This document shows, in pieces, positions 25,039-33,456 of a stretch of DNA of 64,000 nt (position 1 is its first letter; each line of letters opens with the position of its first letter). Under the pieces are notes generated by a model. That model did not search any database and was not told the origin of the DNA. It saw only the letters and a list, made by a program, of their open reading frames with translations. The translations under genes and the position numbers were made by a program. Source of the stretch: Schleiferilactobacillus perolens DSM 12744 (GTDB lineage Bacteria; Bacillota; Bacilli; Lactobacillales; Lactobacillaceae); NCBI RefSeq assembly GCF_001435585.1, contig NZ_AZEC01000003.1:174954-238953 (forward strand), given 5' to 3'.

Positions 25039-26232
25039 ATGTTTGCCAAAAGCGTCATTGCTTTATATGAGCGCACCCATGCCAATGCAGATGAAGAAAC
25101 AAAGCGGACTGGTTTGGGCAAGGTGGCCGGGATCGTCGGCCTGCTGTCTAACATTGTGTTGTTCGTGATTAAGCTGGCCACTGGCTTATTCTCTGGTTCC
25201 ATCGCAATCATGGCGGATGCCTTCAATAACCTTTCCGACACGGCCGGCTCCATCGTCACGCTGGTTGGATTCAAAGTGGCCGGTAAACGGCCAGATCGCG
25301 GCCATCCGTTTGGTCATGAGCGATTTGAATATATTAGCGGCGTATTGGTTTCCATGTTGATGATCTTTGCAGGGCTTGATTTTGTCCAAAGCTCGATCGG
25401 CAAGATTCAGCATCCCACTGCGGACCGAATCACGTTTGTGGTACTGATTACGCTGCTGCTCTCCATTTTTATTAAATTATGGCAGAATCTCTTTTATCGC
25501 CAGATGGGGGATGAAATTTCCTCGGATACGTTAAAGGCGACCGCCATGGATAGTCAAACAGACGTGGTAGCCACCACGGCGGTATTGATTTCTGCTGTTC
25601 TATCTCAATTTGCCCACATTCAAATTGATGGCTGGATCGGTTTGTTTGTGGCGTTGTATTTGATTTACGAAGGTATTCAGAGTATTCGCGGGTCGGTCAA
25701 TCAGTTGATTGGTATTCGGCCTTCAGACGCAGAGGTGCAAAAATACACCGATCAGCTGTCCAAATACGATGATATTCTCGGATTTCACGATTTGATGATC
25801 CATCATTATGGTCCGACTCAGATTTTTGCCACGGTGCATATTGAACTGGATAGCCGTTGGTCATTGGATCAGGCCCATGAAGAAATTGATAAGATTGAAC
25901 GGGATTTCCAGAAGAAATTTAACGTGGAATTGGTGGGGCACATTGACCCGATCGATATTGATGATCGCTTAACCGCCGAGGTTTATGAGCGATTACAAAC
26001 TATTATTCAGGAGATGGGCGGCGGCCTGCATACCCACGATTTTCATATTGAACCTGGCCCCCATCACACTCGGATTGTCCAATTCGATGTGGTGGTCCCG
26101 GACAATTATCCTGAGGATGATAAGACACTGAATTTACGGATACTAGCAGATTTGCGCCGGTATTATCCCAATGTAACCACTGAGATTGATTTTGACCACA
26201 ACTACTTAGGTCACGACCACACTGTTTTATGA
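25039..26232 (+). CDS. Cation diffusion facilitator transporter
   Basis: 397-aa CDF exporter of divalent metals (proton antiport; Zn2+, Mn2+ or Fe2+ in characterised members). Six TM helices occupy about residues 30-210. The metal-site motif in TM2 is MADAFNNLSD, an HPFGHERFEY loop follows, and TM5 carries ATAMDSQTDV. The cytoplasmic domain (HDLMIHHYGPT..FATVHIELD, near 240) is followed by an extra C-terminal section ending in HDHTVL. GAAGGAGGAG is seven bases before ATG 25039. The next gene is a metal-binding lipoprotein. Confidence 0.9.
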   Translation: MFAKSVIALYERTHANADEETKRTGLGKVAGIVGLLSNIVLFVIKLATGLFSGSIAIMADAFNNLSDTAGSIVTLVGFKVAGKRPDRGHPFGHERFEYISGVLVSMLMIFAGLDFVQSSIGKIQHPTADRITFVVLITLLLSIFIKLWQNLFYRQMGDEISSDTLKATAMDSQTDVVATTAVLISAVLSQFAHIQIDGWIGLFVALYLIYEGIQSIRGSVNQLIGIRPSDAEVQKYTDQLSKYDDILGFHDLMIHHYGPTQIFATVHIELDSRWSLDQAHEEIDKIERDFQKKFNVELVGHIDPIDIDDRLTAEVYERLQTIIQEMGGGLHTHDFHIEPGPHHTRIVQFDVVVPDNYPEDDKTLNLRILADLRRYYPNVTTEIDFDHNYLGHDHTVL

Positions 26233-26267
26233 CCGTATCGTCTGTACACATGTGCATATGAACATAT

Positions 26268-26329
26268 TTGCACGCACCCCGGACAGGGGCTGCTTATACT
26301 GGGACATAAGCTAATCAAAAGAGCTTATG
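26268..26329 (+). promoter_or_regulatory. Possible promoter/operator of the ZnuA-like gene
   Basis: TATACT at 26295-26300 is a plausible -10; TTGCAC at 26268-26273 is 21 bp away, too far for a standard -35, with CCCC..GGGG between them. Immediately downstream is the perfect inverted repeat CATAAGCT (26305-26312) / AGCTTATG (26322-26329), placed where a repressor site or a leader hairpin would lie. It does not match the known AdcR consensus. Confidence 0.4.
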
Positions 26330-26361
26330 CCTTATTTGTTATTTAGGAGGAAATTTTTAAT

Positions 26362-27243
26362 ATGCGCAAATTATTTTGGCCAGTTCTTGTTTTACTTGCA
26401 TCTGTCGGATTATTTTTGACGGGTTGCTCTAACAGCAATGCCAGTGCAGGCAATGACAAGATTTCATATGTCACCAGCACCGACTTTTATGCGGAACCTG
26501 CCGCAGCTGTTTTAGGTAGTCATGGTAAAGCCGAGCCGATTATTCATAGTACGAGTGTGAACCCCCATGATTTCCAACCGACGACAGCCGATGGCAAAAC
26601 GGTCGCCGCGGCCAACGTCGTCTTGGTCAATGGTTTAGGTTACGATCATTGGTTGAATAAATTAGCCGCCAACAACAGCAAAGTAAAGCTGTTGACGGTG
26701 GCTAAGATCGTGGGTGCGAAAAATGGCGACAATGAGCATCTTTGGTATCGGCCAGAGACAATGGGCAAAGTGACTGATGCCTTGGTGGCCGAGTTCAGTA
26801 AGCTCCAGCCGAAGAATAAAAAAGATTTCGAGGCCAATGGCGCCAAGTACAAGAAGGAATTGGCCAAACTGACACCGCTGATCGATGAAAAGAAGACCAC
26901 CAACAATGGCGAAGTTGCTGTGACTGAGCCAGTCTTTGGCAACATGCTGGATGCGCTGGGCTATAAAGTCATGGATGAAGCCTTCGCCAACGCCACAGAG
27001 AACGGCACGGATCCTTCTTCAGCGGTTTATACCAAAGTCGAGAAAGCAATTAAAGACAAGTCCATCAAGTTTTTCGTGGTTAATACCCAAACGACCAGCA
27101 AGGTGATTACGCAATTAACGACTCTGGCTGAAAAGTCTGGAGTTCCTGTGGTGCGGGTCACAGAAACAAAGCCCAAGGGGTTAAGCTACGTCGAATGGAT
27201 GACCAAGGAACTCAATGAAATTCCGGCTTCGGCCAACAAGTAA
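26362..27243 (+). CDS. Metal ABC transporter substrate-binding lipoprotein (ZnuA-like)
   Basis: 293-aa lipoprotein of the cluster A-I family (Zn/Mn receptors). The signal peptide ends in a lipobox LTGCS (Cys near residue 22). Metal-site candidates are His in NPHDFQPT (near 71), His in NEHLWYRPE (near 130) and the Glu in VTEPVFGNMLDALGY. It has no partner ATPase or permease gene beside it, so it must work with a transporter encoded elsewhere or act alone. TTAGGAGGA precedes the ATG. The stop abuts that of the convergent TMEM175 gene. Confidence 0.85.
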   Translation: MRKLFWPVLVLLASVGLFLTGCSNSNASAGNDKISYVTSTDFYAEPAAAVLGSHGKAEPIIHSTSVNPHDFQPTTADGKTVAAANVVLVNGLGYDHWLNKLAANNSKVKLLTVAKIVGAKNGDNEHLWYRPETMGKVTDALVAEFSKLQPKNKKDFEANGAKYKKELAKLTPLIDEKKTTNNGEVAVTEPVFGNMLDALGYKVMDEAFANATENGTDPSSAVYTKVEKAIKDKSIKFFVVNTQTTSKVITQLTTLAEKSGVPVVRVTETKPKGLSYVEWMTKELNEIPASANK

Positions 27244-27903
27244 TCAGTGTTCTGAATCCTGGCGCGGCGGCGTCGGGATTTTTTTGACTTTGGCTTTTCG
27301 TAAATTACCGCTCATGCGCAGATAGGCAAAGAAGTGGAACAGAATGCCAAGGATTAGTAGCAGGGCGGACAAAGGAATAGAGAAAAAGGCTGCCACAATC
27401 GATGCGCCGTAAATAGCCACACTGCGCAATGGATCAAATTTGATGGTGGTATAAAAATCCGTGGTGACATGAGCGGCCTTCAAATCCATATGCCGATGCA
27501 GGTATAAGTACATGAAGAAGAACGTCATGGAAACAAACAACGCCACCAGGTCATATAGAATAAATGCGAGGCGCATGTCTGCGACATTACCGGTCGCCAG
27601 CGTATGAGCCACCAGGGACATCGGATAATCGATCAACGTGATGCTGAACAGGAGTAATAGGTTGAGAATGTTGACCCCGCGATCGATTTTTTTCAATGTG
27701 TTGAAGTAATCATGGTGAAAGAGCCACAGGGTGCCCACATAGAAGTAAGACACAATGTACGCAGCCATTGTGGGCCACTGTTTTAAGACAGCCGCAGCTA
27801 AGTGGCCGACTGTGTATTCCGGCACACTGAAGTTTAACACCAGAATGGTAATCAGGATGGCAAAAACGCCATCGCTAAACGCTTGAAATCGACTAATTGA
27901 CAA
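27244..27903 (-). CDS. TMEM175-family (DUF1211) potassium channel-like protein
   Basis: 219-aa membrane protein beginning ISRFQAFSDGVFAILITILVL, the diagnostic RxxxFSDGVFAI signature of the TMEM175/DUF1211 family, whose bacterial members conduct K+. Six TM segments can be traced. Start TTG 27903 follows GGGGGGA at seven bases and puts the signature at residue 4; longer in-frame starts add an unlikely Cys-rich leader. Convergent with, and directly abutting, the ZnuA-like gene. Confidence 0.85.
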   Translation of the reverse strand: MSISRFQAFSDGVFAILITILVLNFSVPEYTVGHLAAAVLKQWPTMAAYIVSYFYVGTLWLFHHDYFNTLKKIDRGVNILNLLLLFSITLIDYPMSLVAHTLATGNVADMRLAFILYDLVALFVSMTFFFMYLYLHRHMDLKAAHVTTDFYTTIKFDPLRSVAIYGASIVAAFFSIPLSALLLILGILFHFFAYLRMSGNLRKAKVKKIPTPPRQDSEH

Positions 27904-27983
27904 TGGACAATCCCCCCAAATCTCGGTACAGTTACAGTATATATCTGTTTCGGAATAATCAATGATAGGTGGTCCTACGTGCG

Positions 27984-29054
27984 ATGCTGGCAATTTTCAA
28001 TAGTCCCAATCTCCCCTATGTATTTGGCTACGGCGGGGTAAGTGTACTGATTTTGTTGGCGTTGTTTCTGTGGTGCTGGCTGGCAGAACCCCGCCGCCTT
28101 TTGAATGGTGTCATATTCAATATTTTCTTCGTTGTTTTTTGGGCGTGGTTGGGTATTACCATCATAGCGACTCAGAATAATCTGCTCATTATGATTACAG
28201 GCACCGCATTTGTGATTGTTGTCTTGATACTGGCACTGATTTGGGCATCTATGGCCATTTTGCTGCTGTGGAATGCGTGGATCGTATGGCGTCGGGAAAG
28301 TCACAGCTTGGCCAACATGCTCACGCTGTTTCTCGGGCTGGGATTATTACTCCTGACCATTTTGACGATTTTTGTAGATCGCCTGCCTCAACCGTTGCAA
28401 GTACTGGTCTTTACCGTGAACACCATCCTGAATTATGGCACTTTGATTCTTTTTAACTTCATTACGAGTCTGGTTCTTTACCAATTCTACCCAATTCGTT
28501 ATCGCCAACAGTACATCATTGTCTTGGGCGCTGGACTGCTCCACGGCGATACAGTATCGCCTTTGCTCGCTGCGCGGATCGAACGGGGAATGAAGTTTTA
28601 TCGCAAGCAAATTGCCAAGGGCCAACCTGCGCCCAAAATGATTTTTTCTGGGGGACAAGGGGCTGATGAAAAGCTTTCAGAGGCCAAAGCGATGCGCACA
28701 TATGCCGTGCTTCATGGGATCCCGCTGGAAGACACGCTGCTAGAAGATATGTCGACCACCACCCAAGAAAACCTGCGCTTTAGTGACGCGTTAATTCAAA
28801 AACGCGAACTCACCAAACACTACCGGGCAATTTTCGTATCCAATAATTACCATATCTTCCGGGCAGGTCTTTTCGCCCGCAATGCAGGTCTCTCTGCTAA
28901 CGGCAAGGGTGCGCATACCTCATTCTACTACCTCCCTAACGCTGTTCTCCGCGAATTTGTGGCCGTCACCCTCATGCACAAGAGGCGCCACATGATCGTC
29001 CTTGGGTTTATCTTGCTATTTGCAGCCGCGGCTCTGCTTGTTTCGTTCCATTAA
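27984..29054 (+). CDS. YdcF/SanA-like membrane protein (DUF218)
   Basis: 356-aa protein with five or six N-terminal TM helices and a C-terminal DUF218 domain starting QYIIVLGAGLLHGDTVSPLLAARIERG (near residue 175), then FSGGQGADEKLSEAKAM and STTTQENLRFS, and a last TM helix. DUF218 proteins such as E. coli SanA, ElyC and YdcF are linked to envelope integrity; the reaction is not established. ATG 27984 lies 11 bases after AGGTGG. Followed by a terminator and a block of repeats. Confidence 0.85.
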   Translation: MLAIFNSPNLPYVFGYGGVSVLILLALFLWCWLAEPRRLLNGVIFNIFFVVFWAWLGITIIATQNNLLIMITGTAFVIVVLILALIWASMAILLLWNAWIVWRRESHSLANMLTLFLGLGLLLLTILTIFVDRLPQPLQVLVFTVNTILNYGTLILFNFITSLVLYQFYPIRYRQQYIIVLGAGLLHGDTVSPLLAARIERGMKFYRKQIAKGQPAPKMIFSGGQGADEKLSEAKAMRTYAVLHGIPLEDTLLEDMSTTTQENLRFSDALIQKRELTKHYRAIFVSNNYHIFRAGLFARNAGLSANGKGAHTSFYYLPNAVLREFVAVTLMHKRRHMIVLGFILLFAAAALLVSFH

Positions 29055-29074
29055 CGAATCACTAAAGATAGTTG

Positions 29075-29104
29075 ACCGGAGACAACCCTTGTCCCGGTTT
29101 TTTT
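29075..29104 (+). terminator. Intrinsic terminator after the DUF218 gene
   Basis: ACCGGAGACAA / TTGTCCCGGT stem with a CCC loop (one A-C mismatch), then seven T. Confidence 0.85.
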
Positions 29105-29125
29105 GTTGCTTTTGCATGCTCACGC

Positions 29126-29272
29126 AAACGGGCTCCACCAAGCAGGGGCCCCACTAAACGGGCGGAGGCCAGCAGAAGCTAGTTTCTCCGAAACGGGCAA
29201 AGCCGAGCAGAAGCTAGGGGATAAGGGCGGCAGGGCGTAAAACCTAAGTGCGCGCCCGCTGCAAACGGGCTC
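29126..29272 (+). repeat. Three stacked left-end fragments of family B
   Basis: AAACGGGC, the family B left terminus, occurs at 29126, 29157 and 29191. Each is followed by part of a left arm (the last two include CAGAAGCTAG), and the third reaches the apex (AAAACCTAAGTGC). Each then breaks off where the next begins. None has its right terminus. Confidence 0.85.
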
Positions 29273-29381
29273 CGCGCCCCAGAAGCTAGGAGATAAGGGC
29301 CAGCAGGCAGAAAACCCGCACTTAGGTTTTTGCCTGCTGGCCCTTATCTCTACGCTTCTAATCGGGGCGCTCCGCCCTCTG
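29273..29381 (+). repeat. Family B element, complete, apex inverted
   Basis: Left end AAACGGGC, right end GCCCTCTG, with stem GATAAGGGCCAGCAGGCA / TGCCTGCTGGCCCTTATC. The apex reads AAAACCCGCACTTAGGTTTT, the reverse complement of the apex in the other copies. The 3x3 internal loop TCC/TCC lies between GGGC/GCCC and GCGCCCC/GGGGCGC. Confidence 0.9.
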
Positions 29382-29483
29382 TGACAGAATCGTTAGCGCA
29401 CGCCATCTATTTCGTTGCTACACTAGAAAACGTCAAGCAACACAGGAAAATATATTCAATTCTGGAAAGTGGGAATCATAATT

Positions 29484-30236
29484 ATGGCAAATGTCGTAAC
29501 AGTGAACAAAGTCCGCAAAGTGTACGGGAAGGCCAATGAAAAACAAACAACGGCGCTCAAAGATGTCAGTTTCAACGTTCAAGCTGGAGAATTCATCGGC
29601 ATCATGGGGGCGTCTGGATCGGGTAAATCAACTCTCTTAAACATATTATCTACCTTAGACAAGCCCACCGCTGGCGATGTCAAAATCAACAACCAAGATG
29701 TTACCGGCTTAAAAGGTAATAAACTTTCCGACTTCCGTTCCCGCGAAGTCGGCTTCATTTTCCAAGACTTCAATCTGTTAGAGAACCTTACGTCTCGGGA
29801 AAATATTGCGTTACCGTTATCCTTGCAAGGGGTCAGTGCAAAAAAGATCGCCCCGCAAGTCGAAAGCATCGCGGAGAAGTTATCGATCACTGAAATCTTG
29901 GATCAATATCCGACTGAGATCTCTGGCGGTCAAAAGCAGCGGGTTGCCGCGGCCCGGGCCTTGGTGACACAGCCGGCCATTCTATTTGCCGATGAACCCA
30001 CTGGCGCCTTGGATTCACACAGCGCCCGCGAACTGCTGGATACCATGACGACTTTGAACAAGAACGATGGGGTCTCCATCCTGCTGGTCACCCATGATCC
30101 TTTCTCCGCCAGCTACTGTCAGCGGATTCTGTTCATCAAAGATGGGGTGATTGGCCAGGAATTGAAGCGCAAGGATCAGGATCGGACCACTTTTTATCAC
30201 CAGATTCTGGACGAACTTGGGACATTTGAAGACTAG
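29484..30236 (+). CDS. ABC transporter ATP-binding protein (BceA/MacB type)
   Basis: 250-aa ATPase of the lipoprotein/antimicrobial-peptide exporter family. Walker A GASGSGKST, Q-loop FQDFNLLENLT, signature ISGGQKQR, Walker B AILFADEPTG and the H-loop VTHD are all present. It is followed after 14 bp by a FtsX-type permease and then a YxeA gene, the usual peptide-antibiotic resistance module. No two-component system is adjacent. ATG 29484 has GGGAA eight bases upstream. An inverted pair GTTGCT / AGCAAC lies upstream near 29417-29442. Confidence 0.92.
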   Translation: MANVVTVNKVRKVYGKANEKQTTALKDVSFNVQAGEFIGIMGASGSGKSTLLNILSTLDKPTAGDVKINNQDVTGLKGNKLSDFRSREVGFIFQDFNLLENLTSRENIALPLSLQGVSAKKIAPQVESIAEKLSITEILDQYPTEISGGQKQRVAAARALVTQPAILFADEPTGALDSHSARELLDTMTTLNKNDGVSILLVTHDPFSASYCQRILFIKDGVIGQELKRKDQDRTTFYHQILDELGTFED

Positions 30237-30250
30237 GAGGGAGAACATCA

Positions 30251-32095
30251 ATGCTTTGGAAACTTGCCTTGGGCGGTATTAAAAGCCGACTCAAAGATTA
30301 CATCGTTCTTTTCTCCGGTCTCACGATCTCCGCGGCTATTTTCTACATGTTCCAGTCGCTCGCCAGCAATCCAGAATTTTTGAAGGCCAATAGCACCCTG
30401 GGGATGATCGTGTTCATTTTCTATTTTGGCTCTGTACTGCTGGGAATCATCACCTTAGTGTATATTCTTTACGCCAACTCGTTTCTGCTCACGATGCGTC
30501 AGCGGACATACGCGATGTTTATGATGCTGGGGGCGAAATCCAGCAAAATTGCCCAGTTGATATTCATTGAAACCGTGGCAGTCGGAGTAATTTCGACAGT
30601 TGTCGGGAGTGCCGTCGGTGTTGGGTTAACCAGCATCATCAGTCAGGTACTGGTGAAGCAGATGGATATTGCCATTACCCACTTCTCACCCTGGAGCACC
30701 TCGGCTGCGCTGGTCACAGCGGTTTTCTTCCTGGTATTGTTTGCCTTTGCGGCCATCTACAATGCTGGCAAATTGGTAAAAACACCCGTGCTGAATTTGT
30801 TAAATCAAGCCAAAACACCGACACGGTTCAAACGCAATCCGGTGCTTTGGGGGATTGAAGTGGCCGGTGGACTGATCCTTTTGGCTGTGGGTTATTGGAG
30901 CATGGCTCAACTCAACACGCTGCAATTGTTTGGGTTAGGCATCGCTCTGGTGACCATTGTTTTAGGCTCATATTTCGTGTTTGATGCGTTCTTCTTAATG
31001 ATTATTCAGTTGTTGCGGCGCAATGAGCGTTTCCGGACCAAGGAACTGCACAGCTTCACCTTGGGGCAGTTAAGCTTTCGAATTCGGGACTTCACCCGTT
31101 TGCTCTCCATGGTGTCGATCGTCTTTGCTCTGGCCTTGGGTGCAATTACCGTTGGGCTGGGTTTCCACGATACCATTCAGACCATGGCGGAACAGATCTC
31201 ACCCTATGATTTGATGCTGCATGATCCCACAACAGCCAGCCAGAAGCAGGCCGACGCGCTGTCACCAATCAGTGTCAGTACATATCAGTACAAGGTCGCT
31301 GGCAAAAATGTGTATTTCCTAGCTTCTGACTTTAACCGTGCACCATTCAAAGAGAATCAGCCGCAACAACGCGCCGACGGTTCTTATGGGGTCAAGAAAG
31401 TGACTTACGGGGAAGCAGAGATGCTGAAAGACCCCACTGGCCACACGCAGACATTGGCCGATTTAGTAACACAAAAGGCACCATACCAAACAATCACCGT
31501 CGTGAACGCAGCTGATTATGCTAAAGTGAACGGCACTGTCCATTCGACTCAGTTGTATATCACCAAAGACTTCATGGCGATCAAGGATAAATTGAAACCA
31601 TTAGTCGCTGCGGACCAAAAACAAGAGGGCAGCACCAACGCCAACATGTCGATGAATCAAAAGTATAGTGTTTACGCACTATACAATACGATGATGTCCG
31701 GTTTTGAATTCATGGGCTTGTTCTTGGGCATTGCTTTTCTGGCGATGCTGGCGTCCTGCTTGATGTTCAAGATCCTATCCGGCGCCGCCAGCGACGCGCT
31801 GCGTTACCAGATGCTCGAAAAAATCGGGACGCGCCGCAGTTTACTGAAGAAGTCCATTCGCCAAGAGATTGGCACATTGTTCGTCTTACCCGGTATCCTC
31901 GGTGTGATTCACGTTCTGTTCGGGTTGCAAATGTTCAAGGTCACTTCACTGTTGCCGCAGCCGTATCACAACATCTGGCTGCCATTCTTGATTTTCTTAG
32001 TGTTGTATGTGCTGTATTACTTCCTGACCGTCCAGCTGTATAGCGGTATTGTGCTCCACAGCGGGAAGTCAGAGGAGTTTCAACGGGGGGAGTAA
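30251..32095 (+). CDS. ABC transporter permease (BceB-like, FtsX fold)
   Basis: 614-aa permease with the BceB layout: an N-terminal TM helix (19-38), a block of TM helices to about residue 310, one large extracytoplasmic domain (about 310-490: ISPYDLMLHDPTTASQKQADA onward) and three C-terminal helices. In BceAB systems this domain detects or carries peptide antibiotics such as bacitracin. AGGAGGGAG precedes the ATG. Translationally close to genes on both sides (14 bp and 2 bp). Confidence 0.9.
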   Translation: MLWKLALGGIKSRLKDYIVLFSGLTISAAIFYMFQSLASNPEFLKANSTLGMIVFIFYFGSVLLGIITLVYILYANSFLLTMRQRTYAMFMMLGAKSSKIAQLIFIETVAVGVISTVVGSAVGVGLTSIISQVLVKQMDIAITHFSPWSTSAALVTAVFFLVLFAFAAIYNAGKLVKTPVLNLLNQAKTPTRFKRNPVLWGIEVAGGLILLAVGYWSMAQLNTLQLFGLGIALVTIVLGSYFVFDAFFLMIIQLLRRNERFRTKELHSFTLGQLSFRIRDFTRLLSMVSIVFALALGAITVGLGFHDTIQTMAEQISPYDLMLHDPTTASQKQADALSPISVSTYQYKVAGKNVYFLASDFNRAPFKENQPQQRADGSYGVKKVTYGEAEMLKDPTGHTQTLADLVTQKAPYQTITVVNAADYAKVNGTVHSTQLYITKDFMAIKDKLKPLVAADQKQEGSTNANMSMNQKYSVYALYNTMMSGFEFMGLFLGIAFLAMLASCLMFKILSGAASDALRYQMLEKIGTRRSLLKKSIRQEIGTLFVLPGILGVIHVLFGLQMFKVTSLLPQPYHNIWLPFLIFLVLYVLYYFLTVQLYSGIVLHSGKSEEFQRGE

Positions 32096-32097
32096 AA

Positions 32098-32460
32098 ATG
32101 TTAAAAAAAGTGGGTTTGGTATTACTGGGTATCTTCGCACTATTGGCCATCGGCGGCGGGTGGTGGTATCACCAGAACTACACAGGTGAAGATTACTACG
32201 TCAAGATCACCACCGGTGGCAAGCGGGTGATCGACAGCGACGCACCCAAGACATATCAAGTGTCTTATGATTACGATTTGCCCGCGGTGAATAGCGAAGG
32301 CAAGCAACGCGAGGTGACTTTCAATTCCAATCGGAGTACACCTTTAAAGCGCAATGCTTATCTCAAAGTGTCCTACAACCCGACGCGCGATGTCATTTTG
32401 AGTTGGGAACAAGTCCAACCAAAAGAGATCCCCGCCAAGGCAGCCGCTAAATTGCCTTAA
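32098..32460 (+). CDS. YxeA-family protein (DUF1093)
   Basis: 120 aa: an N-terminal TM or signal segment (residues 4-24), then a small beta-rich extracytoplasmic domain with GEDYYVKITTGGKRV, YDYDLPAVNSEGKQREVTFNSNR and LKVSYNP. This is the YxeA pattern; yxeA genes commonly accompany BceAB-type exporters, and their role is unsettled. GGGGGGAG precedes the ATG. Last gene of the unit, with a strong terminator after it. Confidence 0.85.
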   Translation: MLKKVGLVLLGIFALLAIGGGWWYHQNYTGEDYYVKITTGGKRVIDSDAPKTYQVSYDYDLPAVNSEGKQREVTFNSNRSTPLKRNAYLKVSYNPTRDVILSWEQVQPKEIPAKAAAKLP

Positions 32461-32473
32461 CGAAACGATCAAC

Positions 32474-32517
32474 AAAAACAGCGGTCAACCCAGAATTCTG
32501 GGTTGACCGCTGTTTTT
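32474..32517. terminator. Bidirectional intrinsic terminator
   Basis: AAAAACAGCGGTCAACCCAG / CTGGGTTGACCGCTGTTTTT, a perfect 20-bp stem with loop AATT. It serves the yxeA gene (plus) and the esterase gene (minus). Confidence 0.95.
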
Positions 32518-32528
32518 GTCATGACGAC

Positions 32529-33326
32529 TTACTGCAGATTCTTGGTGAAGAAGTCCAATGTATTATTCAACACATCCGCTTGATAGGCTTTGCCGTGTCG
32601 ACTACCTGGAATAAATTGAGCAATAGAGGCAATTCCCGCGGCACTCAATTCTGCCTGCATTTTTTGCACACCGCTAATGGGTACCAGTTCATTCAATGAA
32701 TTCGCAAAGTAAATCGGACCTGAATGGCGGCTCACCCGTTGAATCGGATCGGCCTCTTTCAGTTGATCCATGTTACCGTCCACGTAGTTCAGCACGAACC
32801 ACTTGTAAAAAGCATCATGGGCACCGTCCTGATCGATCTGGGCACTGGCCAGTTTGGTGGCGTCTTGCTTGGTGTCCGGTTCAGCGACCACGTCGGGGTG
32901 CTTGCTGACCCAATCATACAAATCAAAGATGCCGGACCAGGATACTGCCGGGATGCCAAACTTCAAGGCCAATTCCACGGATAAATTACCGCCTGCACTG
33001 GCCCCGACCGCTGCAATTTTACTATGATCGAAAGGATACGCACTATTCTTCAGCCAGGTGAACACAGACTCGATGTCGTCCCGGGACGCCGGGAAGAGAT
33101 CCTTGGGGGCCAACCGGTAATTGGGTACAATCGTGAAATAGCCCTTGGCGGCCAGAATTTCGGCCAAGTCGTTTTCCTTAGACTTATCCCCGCGGAACCA
33201 ACCACCGCCATGGATAATAATGATTGCGGGTGACTTCTCAGTGACTGCTTCACTGGTATAAATATCGGTGGGTTGTTGATGGACCGTATCATAAATCACG
33301 TCTTTTGTTACTTGCACATCAGTCAT
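32529..33326 (-). CDS. Alpha/beta hydrolase of the esterase/lipase (HSL-like) type
   Basis: 265-aa esterase. The HGGGWFRGDK oxyanion motif (near residue 39) and nucleophile elbow GASAGG (near 108) are those of the hormone-sensitive-lipase/carboxylesterase group; the final His is in GSRHGKAY. No signal peptide, so cytoplasmic. GAGGAG lies upstream of the ATG. Substrate unknown; short-chain acyl esters are typical of the family. Confidence 0.85.
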   Translation of the reverse strand: MTDVQVTKDVIYDTVHQQPTDIYTSEAVTEKSPAIIIIHGGGWFRGDKSKENDLAEILAAKGYFTIVPNYRLAPKDLFPASRDDIESVFTWLKNSAYPFDHSKIAAVGASAGGNLSVELALKFGIPAVSWSGIFDLYDWVSKHPDVVAEPDTKQDATKLASAQIDQDGAHDAFYKWFVLNYVDGNMDQLKEADPIQRVSRHSGPIYFANSLNELVPISGVQKMQAELSAAGIASIAQFIPGSRHGKAYQADVLNNTLDFFTKNLQ

Positions 33327-33456
33327 AAAATCCCATCTCCTCTTTTACATTGCGCGGTTATTATACGTCCCTTTTGCTGAAAGTGCGTCAAATATGCTTA
33401 CGCCAGGGCATTGTGGCATAATAGCGAGTGACGTTATGATTTTGGGGGAATGACAG

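Noticed and set aside
26305-26329. AdcR/Zur-type zinc operator before the ZnuA-like gene
   Set aside because: The inverted repeat is perfect but does not match the TTAACNNGTTAA-type consensus, so no regulator is named.
29126-29280. Repeated AAACGGGC octamers as a CRISPR-like array
   Set aside because: Spacing is irregular (31, 34 and 82 bp), the repeats are only termini of palindromic elements, and there are no cas genes.
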